The position numbers were made by a program, and so were the translations under genes. Below the pieces are notes generated by a model. It was not told the DNA's origin. It saw only the letters and a program-made list of their open reading frames with translations, and ran no database searches. Of a stretch of DNA of 64,000 nucleotides, positions 49,785-60,445 are shown piece by piece (positions within the stretch are counted from its first letter, which is position 1; each line of letters opens with the position of its first letter). Origin of the DNA: Dama dama. Its lineage: Eukaryota > Chordata > Mammalia > Artiodactyla > Cervidae. The stretch covers positions 1,736,001 through 1,800,000 of the forward strand of contig NW_026870963.1 in NCBI RefSeq assembly GCF_033118175.1. Reading direction: 5' to 3'.

Positions 49785-52700
49785 AAAAGGTGTGAAAAAT
49801 GAAAGGAGCATGAAACGGTATGAAAAATAGAAGGAGCATGAAGTGGTGTTGAAAAAAAAGAAGAGCCTGAAAATGTGTGAAAAATATGAAGAGCTTCAAA
49901 AGGTGTGAAATACATGAGGAACATTAAACGTTCTGAAAAATAGGAGGAGCATGAAGCGGTGTTGAAAAACATGAAGAGCCTGAAAAGGTGTTAAAAATAT
50001 GAAGAGCTTCAAAAAGTGTGAAAAATAGGAGGAGCATGAAGCGGTGTTCAAAAACATGAAGAGCCTGAAAAGGTTTGAAAAATATGAAGAGCTTCAAACG
50101 GTCTGAAATACATGAGGAGCATGAAACGGTCTGAAAAATAGGAGGAGAATCAAACGGTGTTCAAAAATAAGAAGAGCCTGAAAAGCTGTGAAAAATATGA
50201 AGACTTTCAAAAGGTGTCAAAATTATGAGGAGCATGAATCGGTCTGAAAAATAGGAGTAGCATGAAGCGGTGTTCAAAAACATGAAGATCCTGAAAAGGT
50301 GTGAAAAATATAGAGCTTCAAAAGTTGTCAAAGATATGAGGAGCATGAAACGGTCTGAAAAATAGGAGGAGCATGAAACGGTGTTCGAAAACACGAACAG
50401 CCTGAAAAGTTGTGAAAAATATGAAGAGCTTCAAAAGGTGTCAAAAATATGAGGAGCATGAAAAGGTCTGAAAAATAGGAGGAGCATGAAACGGTGTTCC
50501 AAAACATCAATAGCCTGAAAAGGTGTGAAAAATATGAAGAGCATCAAAAGGTGTGAAAAATATCAGGAGCATGAAACGGTCTGAAAAATAGGAGGAGCGT
50601 GAAGCGGTGTTCAAAAACATGAAGAGCCTGAGAACGTGTGAAAAATATGAAGAGCTTCAAAAGGTGTGAAATACATGAGAGAAATGAAACTATCTGAAAA
50701 ATAGGAGGAGCAGGAAGCCGTGTTGAAAAACATGAAGAGCCTGAAAAGGTGTGAAAAATATGAAGAGCTTCTAAAGGTGTCAAAAATAAGAGGAAAATGA
50801 AACGGTCTGGAAAATAGGAGGAGCATGAAGTGGTGTTGAATATGATGAAGAGCCTGAAAAGGTGTGAAATATATGAGGAGCTTGAAAATGTGTCAAAAAT
50901 ATGAGGAGCATGAAACGATCTGAAAAATAGGAGGTGCATGAAGTGGTGTTGAAAAACATGAAGAGCCTGAAAAGGTGTGAAAAATATGAAGAGCTTCAAA
51001 AGGTGTCAAAAATGACATGAGCTTGAAACGGTCTGAAAAACTGGAGGAGCATGAAGCGATGTTGAAAAACATGAAGTCCTGGATAAGTGTGAAAAATATG
51101 AAGAGCTTCAAAAGGTGTTAAATATATGAGGAGCAAGAAACGTTCTCAAAAATAGGAGGAGCATGAAGCGGTGTTCAAAACCATGAAGAGCCTGAAAAGG
51201 TGTGAAAAATATGAAGAGGTTCAAAAATGTGAAAAATATGAAGAGCTTCAAAGGTGTCAAATATATGAAGAGCTTCAAATGGTGTCCAAATTATGAGGAG
51301 CATGAAACGGTCTAAAAAATAGGAGGAGCATGAAGCGGGGTTGAAAAACATGAAGAGCCTGAGAACGTGTGAAAAATATGAAGAGCTTCAAAATGTGTGA
51401 AAAATATGAGGAGCTTCAAAATGTGTCAAAAATATGAGGAGCATGAAACGGTCTGAAAAATAGGAGGAGCATTATGCAGTGTTGAAAAATATGAAGAGCC
51501 CGAAAACGTGTGAAAAATATGAAGATCTTAAAAAGGTATGAAAAATATGAAGAGCTTCAAAAGTTGTCAAAAAAGAGATGAGCATGAAACGGTCTGAAAA
51601 ATAGGAGGAGCATGAAATTGTGTTCAAAAAAATGAAGAGCCTGAAAAGGTGTCTAGTATATGAAGATTTCAGAAGGTGTCAAAATATGAGGAGCATGAAA
51701 AAGTCTGAAAAATAGGAGGAGCATGAAGTGATGTTGAAAAACATGAAGAGCCTGAAAACGTGTGAAAAATAGGAGGAGCTTCAAAAGGTGTCAAAAATAT
51801 GAGGAGCATGAAACGGTCTGAAAAATAGGAGGAGCAAGAAGCGGCGTGCAAAAACATGAAGAGCCTGAAAAGGTGTGAAAAATATGAAGAGCTACAAAAT
51901 GTGTGAAAAATGAAAGGAGCATGAAACGGTATGAAAAATAGAAGGAGCATGAAGTGGTGTTGAAAAAAAAGAAGAGCCTGAAAATGTGTGAAAAATATGA
52001 AGAGCTTCAAAAGGTGTGAAATATAGGAGGAGCATGAAGCGGTTTTCAAAAACATGAAGAGCCTGAAAAGGTTTGAAAAATATGAAGAGCTTCAAACGGT
52101 CTGAAGTACATGAGGAGCATGAAACGGTCTGAAAAATAGGAGAAGAATCAAACGGTGTTCAAAAATAAGAAGAGCCTGAAAAGCTGTGAAAAATATGAAG
52201 ACCTTCAAAAGGTGTCAAAATTATGAGGAGCATGAATCGGTCTGAAAAATAGGAGTAGCATGAAGCGGTGTTCAAAACATGAAGAGCCTGAAAAGGTTTG
52301 AAAAATATGAAGAGCTTCAAACGGTCTGAAGTACATGAGGAGCATGAAACGGTCTGAAAAATAGGAGGAGAATCAAACGGTGTTCAAAAATAAGAAGAGC
52401 CTGAAAAGGTGTGAAAAATATGAAGAGCATCAAAAGGTGTGAAAAATATGAGGAGCATGAAACGGTCTGAAAAATAGGAGGAGCATGAAGTGGTGTTCAA
52501 AAACATGAAGAGCCTGAGAACGTGTGAAAAATATGAAGAGCTGCAAAAGGTGTGAAATACATGAGGAGCATGAAACGATCTGAAAAATAGGAGGTGCACG
52601 AAGTGGTGTTGAAAAACATGAAAAGCCTGAAAAGGTGTGAAAAATATGAAGAGCTTCAAAAGGTGTCAAAAATGAAATGAGCTTGAAACGGTCTGAAAAA

Positions 52701-53260
52701 TTGGAGGAGCATGAAGCGATGTTGAAAAACATGAAGAGCCTGAAAAAGTGTGAAAATTATGAAGAGCTTCAAAAGGTGTTAAATATATGAGGAGCAAGAA
52801 ACGGTCTGAAAAATAGGAGGTGCATGAAGTGGTGTTGAAAAACATGAAAAGGTGTGAAAAATATGAAGGGCTTCAAAAGGTGTCAAAAATATGAGGAGCA
52901 TGAAACGATCTGAAAAATAGGAGAATCATGCAGTGGTGTTGAAAAACATGAACAGCCTGAAAAGGTGTGTAAAATATGAAGAGCTTGATAAGGTGTCATA
53001 AATATGAGGAGCATGAAACGGTCGGAAAAATAGGAGGAGCATGAAGCGGTGTTCAAAAACATGAAGAGCCTGAAAAGGTGTGAAAAATATGAAGAGCTTC
53101 AAAAGATGTCAAAAATATGAGGAGTATGAAACGGTCTGAAAAATAGGAGGAGCATGAAGCGGTGTTCAAAAACATGAAGAGACTGAAAAGTTGTGAAAAA
53201 TATCAAGAGCTTCAAAAAGTGTCAAAAATATGAGGAGCATGAAACGGTCTGAAAAATAGG
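49785..53260 (+). repeat. Large duplicated block, right copy
   Basis: Partner of 40378-44090. It begins at GAAGAGCTTCAAAAGG before AAAATGAAAGGAGC; upstream of ~49785 the two copies diverge. Near 52041-52390 it has an internal 225-bp repetition (landmark at 52146 and 52371) and lacks a stretch present near 43000-43230 in the left copy. Confidence 0.8.
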
Positions 53261-53270
53261 AGGAGCATGA

Positions 53271-55503
53271 AGCGGTGTTCAAAAACATGAAGAGCCTGAA
53301 AACGTGTGAAAATCATGAAGAGCTTCAAAAGATGTGAAAAATATGAAGAGATTCAAAAGGTATCAAAAATGAGATGAGCATTAAACGGTCTGAAAAATGG
53401 GAGGAGCATGAAGTGGTGTTGAAAAACATGAAGAGCCTGAAAAAGTGTGAAATATATGAAGAGTTTCTAAAGGTGTAAAAAATATGAGGAGCTTCAAAAG
53501 GTGTCAAAAATATGAGGGACATGAAACGGTCTGAAAAAGAGGAGGAGCATGAAGCAGTGTTGAAAAATATGAAGAGCCTGAAAACGTGTGAGAAATATGA
53601 AGAGCTTCAAAAGGTGTCAAAAATGAGAGGAGCATGAAGCGGTCTGAAAATTAAGAGGAGGAGGAAGTGGTGTTGAAAAACATGAAGAGCCTGAAAAGGT
53701 GTGAAATATATGAAGAGCTTCAAAAGGTGTCAAACATATGAGGAGCATGAAATGGTCTGAAAAGTAGGAACAGGTTGAAACGGTTTTCAAAAACCTGAAG
53801 AGCCTGAAAAGGTGTGAAAAATGTGAAGAGCTTCAAAAGATGTGAAATACATCAGGAGCAAGAAACGGTCTGAAAATAGGAGGAGCATGATGCGGTATTC
53901 AAAAACATGAGGAGCCTGAAAAGGTGTGAAAAATATGAAGAGCTTCAAAAGGTGTCAAAAATATGAGGAGCATGAAACGATCTGAAAATTAGGAGGAGCC
54001 TGAAGTGGTGTTCAAAAACCTGAAGAACATGAAAATGTGTGAAAAATATGAAGAGCCTCAAAAGGTGACAAAAATATGATGTGCATGAAACAGTCTGAAA
54101 AGAGGAGGAGCATGAAACCGTGTTCAAAAACATGAAGAGTCTGAAAAGTTGTGAAAAATATGAAGGGCTTCAAAAGGTGTGAAATACATGAGAAGCATGA
54201 AACAGCCTGAAAATTAGGAGTAGCAAGAAGTTGTGTTCAAAAACATGAGAGCCTGAAAATGTGTGAAAAATAAGAAGAGATTCAAGGTGTGAAATACATG
54301 AGGAGCATGAAACGGTCTGAAAAATAGGAGGAGCATGAAGCGGTGTTCAAAAACATGAAGAGCCTGAAAAGGTGTGAAAAATATGTAGAGCTTCAAAAAG
54401 TGTGAAAACTGTGAAGAGCTTCAACAGGTGTCAAAAAATGAGGAGCATGTAACGGTCTGAAAAATAGGAGGAGCATGAAGGGTGGTCAAAAAAATGAAGA
54501 GCCTGAAAAGGTGTGAAAAATATGAAGAGCTTCAAAAGGTGACAAAATATGAGGAGCATGAAACGGTCTGAAAAGTAGGAGGAGCATGAAGCGGTGTTGA
54601 AAAACATGAAGAACCTGAAAAGTTGTGAAAAATATGAAGAGCTTCAAAAGATTTCAAATATATGAGGAGCATGAAACGTCCTGTAAAATAGGAGGAGCAT
54701 GAAACAGTGATCAAAAACATGAAGAGCCTGAAAATGTGTGAAAAATATGAAGAGCTTCAAAAGGTGTGAAATACATGAGGAGCATGAAACGGGCTGAAAA
54801 ATAGGAGAAGCATGAAGTGGTGTGGAAAAACATGAAGAGCCTGAAAAGGTGTGAAAAATATGAAGAGCTTCAAAAGGTGTGAAATACATGAGGAGCATGA
54901 AACTCTCTGAAAAATAGAAGGAGCATGAAGTGGTGTTCAAAAACATGAAGAGCCTGAAAAGGTTTGAAAAATATGAAGAGCTTCAAATGGTGTGAAAAAT
55001 ATGAAGAGCTTCAAAAGGTGTCAAAAATTAGATGAGCATGAAACGGTCTGAAAAATAGGAGGAGCATGAAGTGGTGTTGAAAAAAATGAAGAGCCTGAAA
55101 AGGTTTGAAAAATATGAAAAGCTTCAAAAGGTGTCAAAAATATGAGGAGCATGAAACTGTCTCAAAAATAGGAGGAGCATGAAGCGGTGTTCAAAAACAA
55201 GAAGAGCCTGAAAAGGTGTGAAAAATATGAAGAGCTTCAAAAGGTGTCAAAAATATGTGGAGCATGAAACGGTTTTGAGAAACATGAATAGCCTGAAAAT
55301 ATGTGAAAAATATGAAGAGCATAAAAATATGTGATAAATATGAGGAGCATGAAACGGTTTTGAGAAACATGAGTAGCCTGAAAATATGTGAAAAATATGA
55401 AGAGCATAAAAATATGTGAAAAATATGAGGAGCATGAAACTGTGTTCAAAACATGAAGAGCCTGAAAAGGTGTGAAAAATATGAAAATCTTCAGAAGGTG
55501 TCA
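53271..55503 (+). repeat. Diverged 113-bp satellite between domain 2 and the L1
   Basis: Satellite with no gene. Its first part (53271-53450) again matches 49601-49760, including ATCATGAAGAGC and TATCAAAAATGAGATGAGC. From about 53500 on, units are individual and diverged. It ends with an 85-bp variant array and then the L1. Confidence 0.85.
55256..55445 (+). repeat. 85-bp trimer variant of the satellite
   Basis: AGCATGAAAC recurs at 55261, 55346 and 55431, steps of exactly 85 bp (three subunits). The first two copies carry GGTTTTGAGAAACATGA and AAAATATGTGAAAAATATG plus GAGCATAAAAATATGTG, variants I do not see elsewhere in the window. The segment is more AT-rich than its surroundings and lies ~60 bp before an L1 insertion. 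Confidence 0.85.
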
Positions 55504-57387
55504 AAATTGAAGGCATTTCCCCTGAAATCAGGAACAAGACAAGGGTGCCCACTCTCACCACTACTATTCAACATAGTGTTGGAAGTTCTGGCCACAGCAA
55601 TCAGAGCAGAAAAAGAAGTAAAAAGAATCCAGATAGGAAAAGAAGAAGTAAAATTCTCACTGTTTGCAGATGACATGATCCTCTACATAGAAAACCCTAA
55701 AGACTCTACCAGAAAATTACTAGAACTAATCAATGAATATAGTAAAGTTGCAGGATATAAAATTAACACACAGAAATCCCTTGCATTCCTATATACTAAC
55801 AATGAAAAAACAGACAGAGAAATTAAGGAAACAATACCATTCACCATTGCAACAAAAAGAATAAAATACTTAGGAGTATATCTACCTAAAGAAACAAAGG
55901 ACCTATACATAGAAAACTATAAAACACTGATGAAAGAAATCAAAGAGGACACAAACAGATGGAGAAACATACCGTGTTCATGGATTGGAAGAATTAATAT
56001 TGTCAAAATGGCTATTCTACCCAAAGCAGTCTATAGATTCAATGCAATCCCTATCAAGCTACCAATGGTATTTTTCACAGAACTAGACCAAAGAATTTCA
56101 CAATTTGTATGGAAATACAAAAAACCTCGAATAGCCAAAGTAATCTTGAGAAAGAAGAATGGAGCTGGAGGAATCAACCTGCCTGACTTCAGACTCTACT
56201 ACAAAGCCACAGTCATCAAGACAGTATGGTACTGGCACAAAGACAGAAATATAGATCAATGGAACAGAATAGAAAGCCCAGAGATAAATCCACGAACCTA
56301 TGGACACCTTATCTTTGACAAAGGAGGCAAGGATATACAATGGAAAAAAGACAACCTCTTTAACAAGTGGTGCTGGGAAAACTGGTCAACCACTTGTAAA
56401 AGAATGAAACTAGAACACTTTCTAACACCATACACAAAAATAAACTCAAAATGGATTAAAGATCTAAATGTAAGACCAGAAACTATAAAACTCCTAGAGG
56501 AGAACATAGGCAAAACACTCTCCGACATAAATCAAAGCAAGATCCTCTATGACCCACCTCCCAGAATATTGGAAATATAAGCAAAACTAAACAAATGGGA
56601 CCTAATGAAACTTAAAAGCTTTTGCACTACAAAGGAAACTATAAGTAAGGTGAAAAGACAGCCCTCAGATTGGGAGAAAATAATAGCAAATGAAGAAACA
56701 GACAAAGGATTAATCTCAAAAATATACAAGCAACTCCTGCAGCTCAATTCCAGAAAAATAAATGACCCAATCAAAAAATGGGCCAAAGAACTAAACAGAC
56801 ATTTCTCCAAAGAAGACATACAGATGGATAACAAACACATGAAAAGATGCTCAACATCACTCATTATTAGAGAAATACAAATCAAAACCACAATGAGGTA
56901 CCATTACACGCCAGTCAGGATGGCTGCTATCCAAAAGTCTACAAGCAATAAATGCTGGAGAGGGTGTGGATAAAAGGGAACCCTCTTACACTGTTGTTGG
57001 GAATGCAAACTAGTACAGCCGCTATGGAAAACAGTGTGGAGATTTCTTAAAAAACTGGAAATAGAACTGCCATATGACCCAGCAATCCCACTTCTGGGCA
57101 TACACACTGAGGAAACCAGAACTGAAAGACACACGTGCACCCCAGTGTTCATCGCAGCACTGTTTATAATAGCCAGGACATGGAAGCAACCTAGATGCCC
57201 ATCAGCAGATGAATGGATAAGGAAGCTGTGGTACATATACACCATGGAATATTACTCAGTCATTAAAAAGAATTCATTTGAACCAGTCCTAATGAGATGG
57301 ATGAAGCTGAAGCCCATTATACAGAGTGAAGTAAGCCAGAAAGATAAAGAACATTACAGCATACTGACACATGTATATGGAATTTAG
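55504..57387 (+). pseudogene. L1 ORF2 C-terminal half (RT core plus C-terminus), inactivated
   Basis: 628 codons in one frame from KLKAFPLKSG to THVYGI and the natural stop at 57385-57387, roughly the second half of a ~1,275-residue ORF2p. It contains the RT segment GTRQGCPLSPLLFN (near 55525-55570) and the catalytic FADD box at 55663-55674, then YLGVYLP, WKYKKPRIA and the C-terminal region with HCCWECKLVQPLW. Two premature stops interrupt it: TAA at 56578-56580 (AAA in the amplified copies) and TAA at 56971-56973 (Glu codon in the amplified copies). The N-terminal endonuclease and part of the RT are missing. No activity is expected. ATG-initiated frames upstream start in satellite and are accidental. 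Confidence 0.94.
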
Positions 57388-57686
57388 AAAGGTGATAACG
57401 ATAACCCTATATGCAGAACAGAAAAAGAGACACAGAAATACAGAACAGACTTTTGAACTTTGTGGGAGAATGTGAGGGTGGGATATTTCAAAAGAACAGC
57501 ATGTATCCTATCTATGGTGAAACAGATCACCAGCCCAGGTGGGATGAACGAGACAAGTGCTCCGGCCTGGTGCACTGGGAAGACCCAGAGGAATCGGGGG
57601 GAGAGGGAGGTGGGAGGGGGCTTCGGGATTGGGAATACATGTAAATCCATGGCTGATTCATATCAATGTATGACAAAACCCACTGG
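57388..57686 (+). other. L1 3' UTR
   Basis: Non-coding end of the L1, with a G-rich stretch at about 57594-57620 and the end TATGACAAAACCCACTGG before the short A-tail. It matches the 3' UTR of the amplified copies closely (for example 19751-20050) but keeps ATCAATGTATGAC where those have ATCAAAGTATGAC. Confidence 0.9.
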
Positions 57687-58695
57687 AAAAAAAATATGAG
57701 AAGCATGAAACAGTCTGAAAAATAGGAGGAGCATGAAACGGTGTTCAAAAACATGAAGAGCCTGAAAAGTTTTGAAATATATGAAGAGCTTCAAAAGGTG
57801 TCAAAAATATGAGGAGCATGAAACGGTCTGAAAAAAAGGAGGATCATGAAGCGGTGTTCAAAAACATAAAGAGCCTGAAGAGGTTTGAAAAATATGAAGA
57901 GCTTCAAAAGGTGTCAAAAATATGAGGAGCATGAAACGGTCTTAAAAATAGGAGGAGGATGAAGTGGTGTTCAAAAACATGAAGAGCCTGAAAAGGTGTG
58001 AAAAATAGGAAAAGCCTCAAAACGTGTCAAAAATATGAGGAGCATGAAACGGTCTGAAAAATTGCAGGAGCATGAAGCGGTGTTGAAAAACATGAATAGT
58101 CTGAAAACGTGTGAAAATATGAAGAGGTTCAAAAGTTCTGAAAAATATGAAGAGCTTCAAAAGGGGTCAAAAATTAGATGAGCATGACGGTCTGAAAAAT
58201 AGGAGGAGCATGAAGCACTGTTGAAAATCATGAAGAGTCTGAATAGGTGTGAAAAATATGAAAAGCTTCAAAAGATGTGAAAAATATGAAGAGCTTCAAA
58301 AGGTGTCAAAAACATGAGGAGCAGGGAACGGTCTGAAATGTACGAGGAGCATGAAGCCGTGATCAAAAACCTGAGAGCCTGTAAAGGTGTGAAAAATATG
58401 AAGAGATTCAAAAGGTGTCAAATATAAGAGGAGTATGAAACGGTCTGAAAAATAGGAGGAGCATGAAGCAGTCCTGAAAAACATGAAGAGCCTGAAAAGG
58501 TGTGAAAAACATGAAGAGCTTCAAAGGTGTCAAAGATATGAGGAGCATGAAACGGTCTGAAAAATAGGAGGAGCATGATACGGCGTTCAAAAACATGAAG
58601 AGCCTGAAAAGGTGTGAAAAATATGAAGAGCTTCAAAAGGTGTCAAAAATATGAGGAGCATGAAACGATATGAAAAATAGGAGGAGCATGAAGCG

Positions 58696-59150
58696 GTGTT
58701 CAAAAATATGAAGAGCCTGAAAAGGTGTGAAAAATATGAAGTGTTTCAAAACGTATCAAAAATATGAGGAGCATGAAGTGTTCTGAAAAATAGGAGGAGC
58801 ATGAAGCGGTTTTCAAAAACCTGAGGAGCCTGAAAAGGTATGAAAAATATGAAGAGCTTCAAAACGTCTCAAAAACATGAGGAGCAGGAAACCGTATGAA
58901 AATAGGAGGAGCATGAAGCGGTGTTCAAAAATATGAAGAGCCTGAAAAGGTGTGAAAAATATGAAGTGTTTCAAAACGTGTCAAAAATATGAGGAGCATG
59001 AAAAGTTCTGAAAAATAGGAGGAGCATGAAGCGGTTTTCAAAAACTTGAGGAGCCTGAAAAGGTGTGAAAAATATGAAGAGCTGTAAAGGGTGTGAAATA
59101 TATGAGGAGCATGAAACGGTCTGAAAAATACGAGGAGCATGAAGCCGTGT
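58696..59150 (+). repeat. Local 225-bp higher-order repeat
   Basis: GTGTTCAAAAATATG begins at 58696 and 58921, 225 bp apart. Both are followed by the rare variant ATGAAGTGTTTCAAAACG and then a GCGGTTTTCAAAAAC subunit. Confidence 0.78.
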
Positions 59151-59769
59151 TCAAAAAACTGAAGAGCCTGAAAAGTTGTGAAAAATATGAAGAGCTTCAA
59201 TAGGGTTAAAAATATGAGGAGCATGAAACGGTCTGAAAAATAGGAGGAGCATGAAGCGGTGTTCCAAAACATTAAGAGCCTGAAAAGTTATGAAAAATAT
59301 GAAGAGCTTTAAAAAGTGTCAAAAATATGAGGAGCATGAAACGGTCTGAAAAATACGAGGAGCATGAAGCCGTGTTGAAAACCTGAAGAGCATGAAACGG
59401 TGTTGAGAAACATGAAGAGCATGAAAAGATGTGAAAAATATGAAGAGCATGAAAAAGTGTGAAAAATATGAGGAGCATGAAACGGTCTGAAAAATACGAG
59501 GAGCATGAAGCCGTGTTCAAAAACCTGAAGAAACTGAAAAGGTGTGAAAAATATGAAGAGCTTCAAAAGGTGTCAAAGTTATGAGGAGCATGAAACAGTC
59601 TGAAAAATAGGAGGAGCATGAAACGGTGTTCAAAAACATGAAGAGCCTGAAAGGTTAAAAATATGAAGAGCATGAAAATGTGTGAAAAAATATGAGGAGC
59701 ATGAAACTGTGTTCAAAAAAATGCAGAGCCTGAAAAGGTGTGAAAAATATGAAGAACTTCAAAACGTGT

Positions 59770-60445
59770 CAAAAATGTGAGGAGCATGAAACTGTCTGAA
59801 AAGAGGAGGAGCATGAAGCGGTGTTCAAAAACATGAAGAGCCTGAAAAGGTGTAAAATATATGAAGAGCTTCAAAAGGTGTTAAAAATATGAGGAGCATG
59901 AAACCTTTTGAAAAATAGTAGCAGCATGAAGCGGTGTTAGAAAACCTAAAGAGACTGAAAAGGTGTGAAAAATATGAAGAGCTCAAAAGTTGTGTAAAAT
60001 ATGAGGAGCATGAAACGGTCTGAAATATAGGAGGAGCATGAAGCGGTGTTCAAAAGTATGAAGAGGCTGAAAAGGTGTGAAAAATATGAAGAGCTTCAAA
60101 ACGTGTCAAAAATGTGAGGAGCATGAAACTGTCTGAAAATAGGAGGAGCATGAAGCGTTGTTCAAAAACATGAAGAGCCTGAAAAGGTGTAAAATATATG
60201 AAAAGCTTCAAAAGGTGTTAAAAATATGAGGAGCATGAAACCTTTTGAAAAATAGGAGCAGCATGAAGCGGTGTTAGAAAACCTAAAGAGACTGAAAAGG
60301 TGTGAAAAATATGAAGAGCTCAAAAGTTGTGTAAAATATGAGGAGCATGAAATGGTCTGAAATATAGGAGGAGCATGAAACGGTGTTCAAAAATATGAAG
60401 AGGCTGAAAAGGTGTGAAAAATATGAAGAGCTTCAAAACGTGTCA
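59770..60445 (+). repeat. Tandem duplication of a 338-bp (three-unit) block
   Basis: The rare set GAAACTGTCTG, GAAACCTTTTGAAAAATAG, GTGTTAGAAAACCTAAAG and GAAGAGCTCAAAAGTTGTG appears in the same order twice. GAGGAGCATGAAACC is at 59891 and 60228 (337 bp). Differences between copies are a handful of bases. Confidence 0.85.

Larger units (their letters stand above)
40741..53270 (+). repeat. Second higher-order domain, ~2-kb units
   Basis: Satellite in which ordered sets of variants recur about every 2 kb. The landmark AATCAAACGGTGTTC plus AAAAATAAGAAG occurs at 40741, 42850, 44873, 50148, 52146 and 52371. A second landmark, GAAGAGCATCAAAAGG, occurs near 41240, 43235, 45262, 48516, 50537 and 52424. 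Spacings of about 1.9-2.1 kb dominate but are irregular, so units have been deleted, fused and shuffled. There is no gene. The longer minus-strand frames here (for example 45269-45835) repeat with the satellite and are not coding. Confidence 0.85.
55504..57694 (+). mobile_element. 5'-truncated LINE-1, independent insertion
   Basis: About 2.2 kb of sense-orientation L1, from within the reverse transcriptase domain of ORF2 to the 3' end, with only eight A's as tail (57687-57694). No 5' UTR, ORF1 or endonuclease domain is present. Satellite ends at GGTGTCAAAA and resumes after the tail as ATATGAGAAGCATGAAAC, so the subunit phase is kept across the insertion and any target duplication is no longer than the shared A-run. 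It differs from the three amplified L1 copies by numerous substitutions and has no inversion, so it is a separate event. The 3' UTR is of bovid L1 type by recall. Confidence 0.95.

Noticed and set aside
55453..56580. A 375-codon + strand ORF as an intact reverse transcriptase gene
   Set aside because: Its first ~17 codons are satellite, the endonuclease and N-terminal RT are missing, and it stops early at 56578 inside L1 ORF2. It is part of a dead L1.
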